Shown in pieces: positions 23,315 to 34,346 of a DNA stretch of 46,287 nucleotides. A model generated the notes under the pieces. The model worked only from the letters and a program-made list of their open reading frames with translations, was not told the origin of the DNA and made no database searches. A program made the translations under genes and the position numbers. The stretch lies in assembly GCA_036897095.1 (NCBI GenBank), contig JAYMSP010000585.1, positions 1 to 46,287 of the forward strand. Reading direction: 5' to 3'. The stretch's first letter is position 1; each line of letters opens with the position of its first letter. This DNA is from Plantago elongata (lineage: Eukaryota; Streptophyta; Magnoliopsida; Lamiales; Plantaginaceae).

Positions 23315-23399
23315 TGGAAATGATGAGAATGGAATTGGTAGGGAAGTTGTGGAGGGTATTTATAGACGGTCAATGTAGAAATTCAAAAAAGGAAGAGAC

Positions 23400-24392
23400 A
23401 CAAACCTCAATTCTCTCTTGTGATTAAAATGCTTTTTATGGAAGAAAGTAAAAGCTAATCAAGCTTGGCAAGAAATGCTTGAAATGAACTATGTAACGCT
23501 CGGCTGTGTTACCATATATACATGACTAGGGGTTGACTCAAAATGGAACTTAGTGTTGTGTTGTGTGTAAGAAAGGAAAGTTTTGGAATTAACAATTTTT
23601 TTTTATTAAATTCATAATATTTATTGGCATTGGAATTGATTGTGGTGTTAGAATCATCACCAACTTTACAATATATATGGATGGATATCGATCAATTTAA
23701 TATTATTCGATCAATCGCCTTTACACATGTACTAATTTTTTAATTAGGAAAATTTTGCATTTTAGCTTAGGCGTAATTTGAAAAACTAATTGCAATATAG
23801 TGATATATGAAATGCTTCCCAAAAATTAGGCTTACGTTTATATTAGAAACTAATAATTTTGTTAACTATTTAGTAACATTACATAAAACATTAACATCAT
23901 CCCTCATTTAATCATTTTCATTTTCACATATTTAATCAAATTTATTTATTTTATAAGAAACCATGCAAGAGATATTCAGAATTTCAGATACAAGAAAGTA
24001 TCTAATCTGTAACGTTTAATGCCACGGTATATATCGACAGGTACTTATGCTTCATAGATGGTAATATCATTGAGTGCCTTGATCTCATAATTACACAACA
24101 CAGTCAAAAGAAGCTCTCTTGAGAGAGAACTAGTCATCAAGAAGTAAAACCCTAAAATAACAAAACCCTGACCGTCAGCAACCTAGAAAAGAAAACCCTA
24201 GTCGTCAAGAACGAAATCATCAAGACTAAACTTTTCTTTTTTTTGTTTTTCGATTATATATATGTTCTACTTACTACAATTATGAGTAGCTAAACACTTC
24301 TGTAAAGGTGAACCGTTGAAACTTTACCATGCTATTTCTTTATATACCATGATTTATTAGTGATTTGATTAATAGACATAATTAACCATTTA
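23400..24392. other. AT-rich intergenic DNA
   Basis: I see no conserved coding sequence here. There is a short cluster of 'accctaaaataacaaaaccctg' and 'aaaaccctagtcgtcaagaac' near 24150..24215, which resembles a decayed leader, but nothing assignable. Confidence 0.4.
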
Positions 24393-24397
24393 CAACT
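24393..24397. repeat. Target-site duplication (left) of the solo LTR
   Basis: CAACT, identical to 25874..25878, on the outer side of the LTR. A 5-bp duplication is the size made by Ty3/gypsy integrases. Confidence 0.8.
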
Positions 24398-25873
24398 TGT
24401 TGAGGTAAAATTTCCAACCATTGAGTATGTCAAACAGTCCTTGATATAGTCCAAGTCCAAGTGAATAAGGTCCAAAGCAAGGTCTAAGTCTCTTCAAAGT
24501 CCATTAGCCTAGGATGTAGAAGTCCTGCACAAGTAGCTTTAAAGGGGGAAGAAAGGCATTTTTTGTCCCAAAGTTTGGGGGCCTGGCACGTGCAGTATAA
24601 CATTTGCTCTCACCGGAAAATTTAGTCCTCTATTTCATGATTTCTGGCAATTTTAGTCTTTTGGTCGAAAAATCGACCATTGACCATGTTGACTGCTGAT
24701 GTGTCAACATGGTCAAACACTCCCTCTCAATTTGGACTTCCACCTAGATGTCACCTAATACTAGAAAAAAATAATCAAAAATCTGATTTTAATTAAAAAA
24801 AATTCAATTAGAATTACAATAATAAAATGAGGAAACGGTCGATTATATACCCATTAGAGTTGAAGAAACTATTTTTATTGACTGTTTTCTCATTTTTTTA
24901 TTGTAATTCTAATTGAGCTTTATTTTATTATTTACTCTCTATTTTGTTTTTTGAATTAAAATCACATTTTTAGTTTTTATTTTTTTCTAGTATTAGGTGG
25001 CATCTAGGTGGAAGTCCAAATTGAGAGAGAGCGTTTGACCATGTTGACACATCAGCAGTCAACATGATCAATGGTACATTTTTCGACTAAAAGACTAAAC
25101 TTGCCAAAAATCATGAAATAGAGGACTAAATTTGTCGGCGAGAGAAAACGTTGTATTACGCGTGCCAAACCCCCCAAAATTTGGGACCAAAAATGCCTTT
25201 CTCCCAACCTGAAGACCTGGTTTCGCAGAGTCAAATCAGATAAGAGACTTTACTCAAGAGTGATTGAAGATTAACTATGTATAAGAATAACGGTTCTATT
25301 ATGTGGCAAGTTTAGATGACGAGATGTCTTGTGTTTAACAGGGGAATGTGTGCACTATTTATAGAGACATTTTTCCAATAGGAGAGGAATCACCAGATTG
25401 CGCCAAGTGGATAGCTTAGATTGTTCCACTGAGGCTTAATTAGGCCCATGGACCATAATTTAGACATAACTCATTTCCCTTATGGGCTTTCAAGGGTACA
25501 TTAGTCATTTGGAGGAGATAAGGCAAGATATGTTATGCCATGCTGGTTGGAAACTTGGTCCGAGTAGAGGGTCCCGAACCCAGGTTCCGAAGGCTAACAT
25601 TTTAACTCCTCCTACTACAGTTCCTTTCCACTTTGTTTCTCCGTTGGGTCGGATGTTGAGGAAGACCTTTGGTGCCCTCGGATATTGCACCTTAGTCCGG
25701 ATGTCAATTATGTGAGGGTATCTTAGTTATAACTTGGTTATACCCTAGTCAAATTGGACATTGGAAGGCTCCTGGTCGGACCATGGATCCTTCAGTCCGT
25801 AGAATACCTCGTAATTCCATAGGATCCATTCCAAAGGCATTAATGATGGAGTGGACATATTTCCATATCAACA
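24398..25873 (-). mobile_element. Solo LTR of a Ty3/gypsy element (related to the Tat element at 33590)
   Basis: On - the LTR runs from TGTTGATATGGAAATATG (25873) to TTACCTCAACA (24398), with 6-bp inverted ends TGTTGA/TCAACA and identical CAACT duplications outside. Its R/U5 half is homologous to the Tat 5' LTR. Shared blocks are 'aaatagtgcacac', 'aatcactc(t)tgagtaaagt', 'gggc(c/t)taattaa' and the end 'ttacctcaaca'. U3 differs, so it is a related but distinct subfamily. No internal region is present, which indicates LTR-LTR recombination after insertion. A 660-bp hairpin MITE (24546..25205) is nested inside; without it the LTR is about 816 bp. Confidence 0.85.
24546..25205. mobile_element. 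Foldback MITE (about 300-bp inverted arms) nested in the solo LTR
   Basis: The left arm starts GGGAAGAAAGGCATTTTTTG and the right arm, reverse-complemented, starts GGGAGAAAGGCATTTTTGG. The two arms (about 24546..24840 and 24881..25205) pair along nearly their whole length around a loop of about 40 nt. Each arm also contains its own small palindrome, GACCATGTTGAC/GTCAACATGGTC with a 9-nt spacer. The arms are clearly alike, so the element is fairly young. Long inverted repeats fit a Mutator-like foldback MITE; no clear 9-bp duplication was found. Confidence 0.82.
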
Positions 25874-25878
25874 CAACT
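25874..25878. repeat. Target-site duplication (right) of the solo LTR
   Basis: CAACT, matching 24393..24397; this fixes the LTR outer boundaries. Confidence 0.8.
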
Positions 25879-26904
25879 CTATTCGTCCGGCTCTCTTTAT
25901 TTATTTGTGTATTTATTGAGATACTAAAGGGGTCCATTATTAAGGCATTAGTATAAACAATCAATTTATTTGTTTCTTTTGTTTAGGATGTGACGTGATG
26001 TATTGTTGAGTGACACAACAATTTCATTGCCTAGGTGGGGGTGTTGATACTAATCAAGACTTGGTATTAAGCATTGAACCTCGTTGTCGCTATAGGCATA
26101 TGTTACACAAGTATGTTGGGAGTAGCACTATACGAGCTGGGTTGGGAAGTTTTACACCTTTCACCCACTTATTTAAAAACCGCTTAAAGATTCAATTGCA
26201 TCTAAAATTAAAATCATTTTTCTACTATTTGCACACCAAAAGACTATCGTTATTTGATTTATGCTATGCTGGGTATCCGAAGAAAATGACATCCCAAGTT
26301 AACATTAAGCTATTCTATGGATTTTTTTCCTTCCATCTTAATATAAATTTAAATCATTACAGGAATACAACAATTATAAAATTTATGAGTGCACAATAGC
26401 TAACATTAAAATCTTCTTGTGGAATTCACACTTAGAGGTTAACTTCAATTGATAAACCAATGGGAAACTAGTGGTGGAATTGTCAACTCCGCCACATGCA
26501 TTGAAAATGATTTCTATTTTAAACGTTTTTTTTTTATCTATTTGTACCCCTTAGATTTAGCTTGCAAGAACTTATACCAACCACGACGTGTGTTTCTTTT
26601 TAACTAAAGAGTTGTATTCTTGTTTGGTTATTTCTATGGGGGGTTGTGTTGTGTTGGTCGGTTGGGTTTTCATTACGAGCTGAAAGTTATCTAGCTAGTG
26701 ATTTTAAAACACAAAAAACATTCATATCTACTTTCCAAACCACAAATCAAACTTTTCTTGCTTTCTAAGTCGACTAGTTGAACTTGCATTTGCAAAACAA
26801 AACTAGTCAAGTCCTTTGAAGACAACACTCTAGGCAAATTATTACTTCACTATGGGTTTCTAGTGATCTCAATTTTTTTTTCTTCCCTTTGGCTATAAAT
26901 AATA
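25879..26904. other. Intergenic DNA without recognised features
   Basis: A 129-codon frame at 26010..26399 (+) is open but has no recognisable domain, and its composition does not look coding. The rest is AT-rich. I see nothing assignable. Confidence 0.4.
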
Positions 26905-27829
26905 TTAAGGAAAATTACATATAATACCACTTGAAATGACTCTCATTACAAAATTTTCCCCGAATTGACTTAAATTACAGATAAATCAATTTCTTACAAA
27001 GGCCGAATCCAACAATTACATCCATCCCCAAAAGCCAATTGAATTGATGATTTAGCCTGTCACTTTGTTGATGTTGACGGTAAAGTTTCAATTAATAACA
27101 AAAGTGCCATCCATTTTTTCCATTCTTGCTTTTCTTGAATTCCTTCCTCCCTTTATCTTTTATTTTTCATTTTCTTTAATTTTCCAATATTTATTTTATT
27201 ATAAACCAAGTCCCTAATCTTAATCTAATTAACCAAAACTCTCCCACAATTTTTATAGTAAAAGTTCAATCAAGCCCCTAAACTTTTATTTCTGGCAATA
27301 ACATCAACCAAACTCCATAGTTATCATCTTCTCCACACCCACAAATAAGAGCTCGAATTTGGAGCTTTTAAAAGTTGGACATGTTATAGCTCTTCAGCTC
27401 CAATGAAGTTGTCCTTTCTAGCTACGGTGAGCTGCAAGAACACCTCCATTCGAGGAGCTGAAAAATTGCAGCTCCAATAGAGCTGTTGTAACAGCTTCTC
27501 ATAATAGCGGAGTCGGCGAGCTACTATTTAGCAACTCGTCAGAGCTGTGGAAGGAGGGGTGGGGTGTGGGGTCGAGATGGAGGAGAGGAAGAAGATGAAG
27601 TGGGTTATGATTTTCTTTTTTATTTCCATTTACTTTTTACAAAAAATTAATTTCTTTTTTCATTTCTTTATTCATAAATCGATTTAATTCCACGTGGGAG
27701 AGAGATTGTCTATGTTCGCAACTCAGTCAACATAAAATAACTTTAGGGAGCATATGTAATTCTAACCAATATGGGGGGAAATATGTTATTGGGCCAAATT
27801 TAAGGGGAAACATAAGTAATTCGCCCTAA
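26905..27829. mobile_element. Probable Mutator-like non-autonomous element
   Basis: The left end reads TTAAGGAAAATTACATATAA. The right end, reverse-complemented, reads TTTAGGGCGAATTACTTATG. Both are followed by 'ccactt'/'cccctt' and 'aaatttggcccaat'/'attttccccgaattg'-like stretches, i.e. diverged terminal inverted repeats of about 100 bp. The interior has GAGCTG/CAGCTC-rich sequence and a GGAGGGGTGGGG patch. No protein is encoded. Target duplications were not resolved. Confidence 0.45.
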
Positions 27830-28455
27830 AGTTAAAGACTTAATTTGACTTCTCAGTATGTCACTCAAAGGATCTTAAGTTTCGAATTGTATTGGATTGC
27901 TTTTTTTGAAGAGGTTAAAATTTTATTGAAACATCGAACCCGAACACAAGACGTATTCGGAATTCTACCAAAGAAGAATTGTGTTGGATTGTGATTAATA
28001 GTGTTAGATAGATAATAAATATTTTCCACAATAACCAAAGCTTGATGAACTAAATAATTAAGAACTAGTTTATGTAAAATAAAAATGAGTGCATATAAAT
28101 GACATTAAAAAACAAAATAGGAACTTCATTAACTTTGACGAGAAAATTGATTTGAAATTTCAAATCAAACACAACACAAGATTCTCAATACATAAGAAGT
28201 ATATGGTTTATATAACCATATATGTCACACACATTGTCTCCAATACAATGTAGTAACACCATCTAGAGAACCGACAATATTCCACACCAACATACTAATA
28301 AAACTAACACTCATAAAAACGGATATGCCACACACGCAAACATCCACTCAAAACACACATAACAAAACGGGAAAATGAAAACATTTGTATACAAAAGAGA
28401 ATTTCACGAAAGTTTGTGACTATTTTGAAATCCCTTTTGTATCACAATGAAATAA
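27830..28455. other. Downstream flank of the Dof gene
   Basis: AT-rich, with no coding domain. It contains the Dof 3' UTR (on -, from 28455 leftward). Nothing else is assignable. Confidence 0.4.
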
Positions 28456-29202
28456 TCACTGGGATGGACCAAACCCCGGGAGATTATTAGCAACATCATC
28501 AGACGACCAATTTGGATTGTAGGAGCTCAATTGATGATTGCCATCGTCCACCATAGCACCACCCCAAAAATTTCCTCCTGCTCCAGCTGAAGTACTTGCA
28601 CCAGCTCTGTTCATAACACCATGACTCCAAGAGCTCATCAAGCCACGCTGTACTGGTAGATACTCAGTATTGAATTGTTGGGCTGGGACCTGAGGTCGTA
28701 TAGTTGAAATGTTCACTCCTTGCAAGAGAGACAAGTTTGTCCCGAACCTACCGGCACTACCAGAGGCTACAACGGGGGGCTGATTGATTGACTGAAATGC
28801 AGTCAGTGAAGACAACAGTGTTCCACCAGGGTAGAAAGAGCCTTGACCCGGAACTAGGACCGGAGGAGCTGGCAGAGCCGGTGGGGAGGGTGCAGCCTGA
28901 GTTGCCTCACTAGAGGAAGATGGTTGGCTAGATGAGGTCTTAACCCGCTTGTTCTTTCGGCATCCACCACCAACTGGTACGTTGCGCAAGGCTCCGCCAT
29001 GGGTCCAGTACCTGCGACAACTCTTGCAAAAGTAACGCGGCTGAGTGATACTATAATTATTGAAGTAACAAAACTTAGTGTTGTTGGAATCACAACGGGG
29101 GCATTTTTGATGTGGCGGGGGAGGAGGTTGGGAATTATTGTTACCACCACCCTCAGATGGCTTCAACCGGCGATCATTGTTGAGCTTCATGTTTTCTGCC
29201 AT
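28456..29202 (-). CDS. Dof zinc-finger transcription factor
   Basis: Single open frame, 248 aa. Residues 34-84 are the Dof domain: CPRC, then [20 protein letters not shown], then [20 protein letters not shown], with the four zinc ligands in C-x2-C-x21-C-x2-C spacing and the invariant W of RYWT. Dof proteins are plant-specific nuclear factors that bind AAAG cores. After the domain come a basic KNKRVK stretch, Ser-rich and Ala/Pro-rich low complexity, and a C-terminus with [20 protein letters not shown]. This tail resembles that of the Dof1.7/Dof3.1 group, so I suggest that clade without certainty. The start is supported by [19 protein letters not shown] before the domain and a TATA box about 68 nt upstream. 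No lesion is seen. Confidence 0.95.
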   Translation of the reverse strand: MAENMKLNNDRRLKPSEGGGNNNSQPPPPPHQKCPRCDSNNTKFCYFNNYSITQPRYFCKSCRRYWTHGGALRNVPVGGGCRKNKRVKTSSSQPSSSSEATQAAPSPPALPAPPVLVPGQGSFYPGGTLLSSLTAFQSINQPPVVASGSAGRFGTNLSLLQGVNISTIRPQVPAQQFNTEYLPVQRGLMSSWSHGVMNRAGASTSAGAGGNFWGGAMVDDGNHQLSSYNPNWSSDDVANNLPGFGPSQ

Positions 29203-29269
29203 TTCTATCTTTCTTTCTGATATAATACTTGATATTTATTTGATGGATTTTTGACAAAACATGTGGTGG

Positions 29270-29278
29270 TATTTATAG
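29270..29278 (-). promoter_or_regulatory. TATA box of the Dof gene
   Basis: CTATAAATA on the - strand, 68-76 nt upstream of the Dof start codon at 29202, leaving room for a leader of roughly 40 nt. Confidence 0.6.
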
Positions 29279-29687
29279 TGGTTCTGTTGATGATATCTTT
29301 GTGTAAAAGCATTGAGTGTGATAAAACTATTCAACGGTAGGGATATGCATGTAATGTATTGAGATTATAAGATTGAAGAAAAGAAATTTATTGGCATATA
29401 ATGAATAAGGGATATGACTAAATTATATCACATTTAGTTTCCATCTTTTCCCGTAATCTTAAAGTAGCTAAGAATGACATTTATGAGTAAAAGCAATACT
29501 TTACATAACTTCAATTATCACGATTCTGTTAATTTTTAAAGTAAAATTTCAATAAAGACTCTTTCACTTTCTTCTTTTTCATATTTTTAAAATATAAAAA
29601 TGTGACCAAGTAAAAAATGGGGTACAAAGAATTAATTTATATGTAACTCAATGGTGTAAAATTTTACCTTAACTTGTTACATACAAA

Positions 29688-30219
29688 AACTACTATTGAT
29701 CAAGGATCATTAGACGAGTTGCGTTGGCAGCTCGTCACTTGTCAGATGTCCCAGCCCCCATCACTAGTTTATAGGGGACACAATTGGCAGTAGCCAATTG
29801 ACTGCCACTTGTTGTAATCCTTCTTCTTTTATTTTCTATTTTTTATTTTTTTTCACTTTTAATTGTGAATAACTCTAAAAATAAAAATGTAAAAAAAATT
29901 AAAATTAAAATCACTAACGACTTTGTATTTTTGGATCTACAAATAGAGATCACTTATGACCATGTTTGGATCATATCATCTCGAACTCATTTTTCTATCT
30001 TAATTAAACTTAAATTGTAAAACGGCTTCTAAAAATATCATTTTATTAATTTAAAATTATAAACACTCTTACAATATATTAAACATGTTTCAAAAAATAA
30101 AAAAAATAAAATCGAAGTGACAGTTCCATGACGCGTCATCAATGTAGCAAAAAGCTCGTCACAATGTCGTCACCAGCCAGTGACCCGTCACTTGCTCGTC
30201 ATGGATGCAAGTAGTCTTA
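29688..30219. mobile_element. Non-autonomous DNA transposon (PIF/Harbinger-like MITE)
   Basis: The left end 'aactactattgatcaaggat' and the right end, reverse-complemented ('aagactacttgcatccatga'), form imperfect inverted repeats, both followed by GACGAG. Subterminal GTCAC/CGTCA motifs are frequent on both sides (GCTCGTCACTTG left, GACCCGTCACTTGCTCGTC right). The interior is AT-rich and matches part of 4580..4860. No coding sequence. The superfamily is a guess from the subterminal style. Confidence 0.5.
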
Positions 30220-30323
30220 AAAATAGTAAGAGTAGCCATTTTTGTTATTTTTAATCTGGTCAATTATTCATGTGTTAAGTTTTTAGTCATGGATGCACTT
30301 CATGATTTATATTTTGACGATAG

Positions 30324-31405
30324 TGTTAGAAGTATAATTGGATTAGAATTTCTTAGTGTTGAATTAGTATTCAGGTGACGGGAAATGTCGTATTCCCACG
30401 ACTACGTTGTGCAGTTTACTACATACAAAAATTGTTTCCTTTCTTATTACTTGGCTACAACAATGGCCCCCATAGTTGTCTTTGCGCCACCTCCATGATT
30501 CCGCTCAACATCTCTGTTCACCTCCTTTCTTCCCCTTCCAATATGCCATCGAGTTGGGTAGGTTTCCATGGAAATTGGTTGGAGAAATAGCTCTGTTCAG
30601 TCTCCACCATGACTTTGCCTCTTGTAATTGGTCGACCACACCCACTTCCCCGGTTTAGCCCTTTAACCGACTTCGATGAGAGTCGATGGAGCAGTAACTC
30701 TTTTCATTATTCACCATGACTCTGCCTCTCCAAAATTATCGGTCGTCCCTCTTTCACCCTCTACGTCGGGGAGCCTATTCCATCTCCCGCTTATTTCAAT
30801 TTTTATAATCAAAATTTCCTTCTCCTTGCAATATTTTCTTCTTCTTTCTTCTCCTTGATTTTGGATCTTATACTGTTGTGGTCACTTGTTGAATCCTCTC
30901 AACCTATTTCTGGGTGTCTCTCTCTATGTTTGCTCTGGGTGCTTAAGTTCTTTCTTCTTCCGTCGTCATCTCAACTCGTTCTTCTCCTCTCCCAACTTTC
31001 CCGTCCCGTGTGGTCCCTCTCCCAGATTATGTCGCCATGCTTTTGGTACCTCGCCTGAGGTTACGACCTTGTTCCACCCTACTCTTGCATACTCGAGCAC
31101 TTATGTGGTGTTGGGTACCGAATTTGGTCCTCCTTGCCCATACCCAACTTTCACTTGGTATTGCCCATCGTTTGGTCCATCTCAACAAGCTGTTCCTATA
31201 GGATCTCACCCACAACAAACTTATATATTTTGCCTCGCTTGCTCTTATACAACATCAACGTAGCATGTCATGGATGAAATATATTGATCCTTACCTATGA
31301 GTCGACTTTTCACCAAAGTCTCAATGTTCATGAACCTCTTGTTTCGACTGGGGGGGGGGGGGTTAGAAGTATAATTGGATTTGGATTCCTTAATGTTAAT
31401 AATTA
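30324..31405 (+). mobile_element. Remnant of a small Copia-like element (direct terminal repeats and G-tract)
   Basis: TGTTAGAAGTATAATTGGAT at 30324 recurs as GTTAGAAGTATAATTGGAT at 31362, and similarity continues for about 40 bp ('ttagtgtt'/'ttaatgtt'). TGTTAGAA is a common Copia LTR start. The second copy is directly preceded by a run of 13 Gs (31350..31362), where a polypurine tract would lie. The copies diverge after about 40 bp, and the interior (30375..31263) has only open frames without a recognised domain, so this is a fragmentary relic. Confidence 0.35.
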
Positions 31406-32896
31406 AAAAAGTGTTTGTGTGTGTGTAGAAGTGCCAGTTCGGATGCATTTAGGGGCCGACAAAAGTCCATGTCCAATACTCGAAATAACTAGAAAAACAG
31501 AACATGACTCGAACAATCAAAGAAAAACTACTCTAGCAGCTACATGGACAACTCGCGAACAAAAGTTGTTGCTTTAGTGCTCTTGCATCTGCTACTCGTG
31601 ACATGCAACAATGAAGGAATTATGTGTGGTACATCATACTCCTTTTGTTGGAAGATCTTTTCATTGCTAGCCATACATATGCGGTAAAAAACCTTAGCAA
31701 TAATAGCACGAAGGACATAAGCATGGGGACCTTTCCCCTAGGATTTGTGACGGAGCCACTGCAATAGTTGTTGTCAAGTCGTGATGAATGGGTGAGGAAC
31801 TTTCATACAAAACAAGCCACCTTTTATAATTTTATATGTGATATTTTTTAAGCTTGTTAGTTTTGAACACACTTTTAATACCAATCACATAACTAAATAT
31901 ACATATTTGTACTTAATATATTATTTCATGTTTCTATTTAGAAAAAATATTGAATCACAATATTGGTGGGTAATTTTCCAATTACCAAATTAATTTTCTT
32001 TTAGGATTTCGCTCTGGTGATAGGATTTACATGGATCAAGTATACAAGATGTGCTCAAGTTTATGTAACAATATCTTAGTTTGGTGACGCACTAAAATTT
32101 TATTTATGTAAATTCTTTTATTAATTCTATAATTTTTAAAGTTTATATGTTTTTCATTGATGAAATTATTATAATGTACCTCAAAATATTATGGTAAGAA
32201 TCTGCATTTAGATTCTATGCGCTTAACTAAACACGATTCACCTATTCTCACCTAAATTCTGACCGTCTTCTTCATCTCCCCAACATTTGCAGATTCTTAC
32301 TAGCATCAATACCTCCATTCCATTCATATGTGTAGGACATTGATCTGTTTTTAGACTCATCCGACTGTACATCAATCCATAGTTCTATTCGACACCTTAT
32401 GTCGACCTTAATTTATCCCCAATTTGAACATTTCAGATCTCGCCGAATAAATCCATTCATACAAATTTAATCGAAATTTCGAGATGTAAGATTTTACCGA
32501 CATACATATGATTCTATGATTGATCTTTGAAATGGTCGAATTTGACACTTTACGATCCGCATAAGAGATTGCATGAGATCAATCTGGAGAGACATGACGA
32601 GCTCACATTCTAAATAGGTTTTGGATTTTAATAGATCATGGCAGGTACATCTATTCTACTGGAACCAATCAACTACTTCTTACAGTTTCGTTTCCCCATA
32701 TATTTCAGCACATTTACAGTTTTCTTTTAATAGAGGTTTTAAATGGTTTTCTTTGTATTTTCTGAAAATTTATCCAACACAACCGGTTGCAAGGTGATCC
32801 ACTTGGAGACGGTTTTGTCATTCAAATTCAAATCCAGGCTGGATGAGCCTTTACATTAGCAAGCTATGCACCAGTTCTACTACTCAGGTTTTGGCG
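31406..32896. other. Intergenic DNA without recognised features
   Basis: AT-rich, with no domain, RNA gene or clear repeat recognised. A short GT run lies at about 31412..31424. Confidence 0.4.
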
Positions 32897-32911
32897 CACT
32901 ACTAGAAAAAG
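32897..32911 (+). repeat. CACTA-type transposon terminus
   Basis: CACTACTAGAAAAAG matches the usual CACTA (En/Spm) terminal inverted repeat of plants. It lies 54 bp before the start of the RPA-like frame. No opposite terminus is seen in the window, so this could be chance or one end of an element whose other end is lost or outside. Confidence 0.35.
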
Positions 32912-32950
32912 AAAACTGTACAGACAACTCATCTTTCACCTGTTCAGATC

Positions 32951-33592
32951 ATGGCTTCCAGCAATCCCGTTGTCCCTATCGCAGATTTGGACGAAAACAC
33001 TCTGAAATATGCTATCAATGTAAGGGTGGTACGGCTGTACTCTGTCTTTGACCGCTCTAATAAGCTAAGAGGCTGCGAAATGATTCTGATGGATGCTCAG
33101 GCAAGTTCACTCGGTACTATTTTAAATTTGTAATATCAAACTTTTCCTAAACATGTTCTTAATATCTTTGTTCTTCATTAAACTTAGTCATCAAAGATTT
33201 AGGCGATGATTAAGCAACAAATATTCAGCAAGTTCAGCGAGTTACTTCGCCAAGGTCAAAACTACATCAGCAGTAACTTCAAAATGGCAAAAAACCAACA
33301 GACTTACAAAAAAGCCAAGATCAACCATCCAGGCAAAATTGAATTAGGCTTCAACACGAAAGTCGCTCCTGATGTTGATGATATTCCTGAACATGGCTTC
33401 ATGTTTGTGAGATTCAAGAATGTCGCCACCGTTGATACGGGAATATGTCCAATCCGTTATTTGATTGTCTCACGATTGGATCCTAAGACATCACAGTATT
33501 ACATGGTCAAGGTCTCAAAGATTCGAGTATGGGATCCTGAGCCAAAGGCCATCCAAGGTCAAATCATATCAAAACATGCAAGAATACCGTGA
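32951..33592 (+). pseudogene. RPA70-like (DUF223/OB-fold) gene, truncated by the Tat retrotransposon
   Basis: Exon 1 (32951..33100) reads LDENTLKYAINVRVVRLYSV and GCEMILMDAQ. Exon 2 (33203..33592) reads AMIKQQIFSKFSELLRQGQN, then EHGFMFVRFKNVATVDT. This is the OB-fold arrangement of replication protein A1-like and DUF223 proteins, which bind single-stranded DNA. Joining them keeps the frame but needs a GC-AG intron (CAG|GCAAGT ... TTTAG), a known minor donor type. The frame stops at 33590 exactly where I place the start of the LTR, and the protein has about 180 residues instead of the 400 or more of full RPA1-like proteins. Such genes are also carried by Helitrons and other transposons. Confidence 0.6.
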
Positions 33593-34285
33593 TGAAGATA
33601 TCTGGATCAAAATGATATATCCGAAAGAAAGCAGGTCCGGACCACTAGCGCATATGAGTCTATATCCGGACCTAAAGAGAATCAAGTAAAACAGATCATA
33701 CCACGTCAGTAGAAGAGGGCGTGACCAGCTCCGGACGTCATGATCCGGAGCATTCCCCTCGGATGTATTTCCAAACAAGAGGATGACGATGTTCTCAAAG
33801 ATCCTACAAAAGGATTAATCTAATCTTGAGGCCCAAATGGTAGATGGGTTATGACTATACTATGGTGAATGGGCTTAATTAAACCCTGTAAGCTTAATCT
33901 TAGTCTATACTTGGCACAATTCAAGACGTCTACCCCTAAATGGAGAATAATTTCTTTAAATAGTGCACACTTCCCAAGGTAAATCAATAAGCTCACTTGA
34001 TCTTCTCAATTTACCATGTGCTTTAGACCTTCATTTTTACATTGTCGATTCATAATCACTCTAGAGTAAAGTTTCTCATCCGATTTGATCCTTCACAAGC
34101 CGGATCTAAAAAGGTTCTAAACCCCCCCCCCCCCTCGAACTCTAGTCACTTGTGTATGATTACATCTTAGGTGTTTAAAGTTTGAAGTTGAAGATTACCT
34201 TTGTATTCAGATCTTAACCAATGGACTTAGTTAGCTTCTTCTAGACATTTTGTTATACCCGAGGGTTGGGGCTTTTACCTCAACA
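33590..34285 (+). mobile_element. 5' LTR of the Tat element
   Basis: Proposed from TGATGAAGATATCTGG (33590) to TTACCTCAACA (34285), 696 bp. The 3' end is certain to a few bases because it is shared with the solo LTR at 24398 and is followed by the PBS. The 5' end is inferred from TG-start and composition. Contains 'ctttaaatagtgcacac' (about 33953..33970), homologous to the solo LTR's TATAAATAGTGCACAC (TATA region), and a run of 13 Cs at 34122..34134. Confidence 0.65.
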
Positions 34286-34287
34286 TA

Positions 34288-34303
34288 ATTGGTGTCGTAT
34301 GTG
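34288..34303 (+). other. Primer-binding site region
   Basis: TTGGTGTCGTATGTGG begins 4 nt after the LTR end. It is a near-copy of the TTGGCGCCGTCTGTGG found at this place in plant Tat-type gypsy elements. Confidence 0.55.
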
Positions 34304-34346
34304 GAAATTCGAATGAAAAGTCTGATCTTTGTTCCCTTTCTAAGAA

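Noticed and set aside
26010..26399. 129-codon + frame between the solo LTR and the next MITE
   Set aside because: No domain, AT-rich codons, no promoter or splice support; left as unassigned intergenic DNA.
28854..29220. Frames overlapping the Dof gene (98 codons on -, 73 on +)
   Set aside because: Alternative-frame shadows of the Dof coding sequence.
30375..31263. Overlapping + frames of 60-125 codons
   Set aside because: No recognisable domain, several overlapping frames of equal length, C/T-rich composition; treated as interior of a decayed element.
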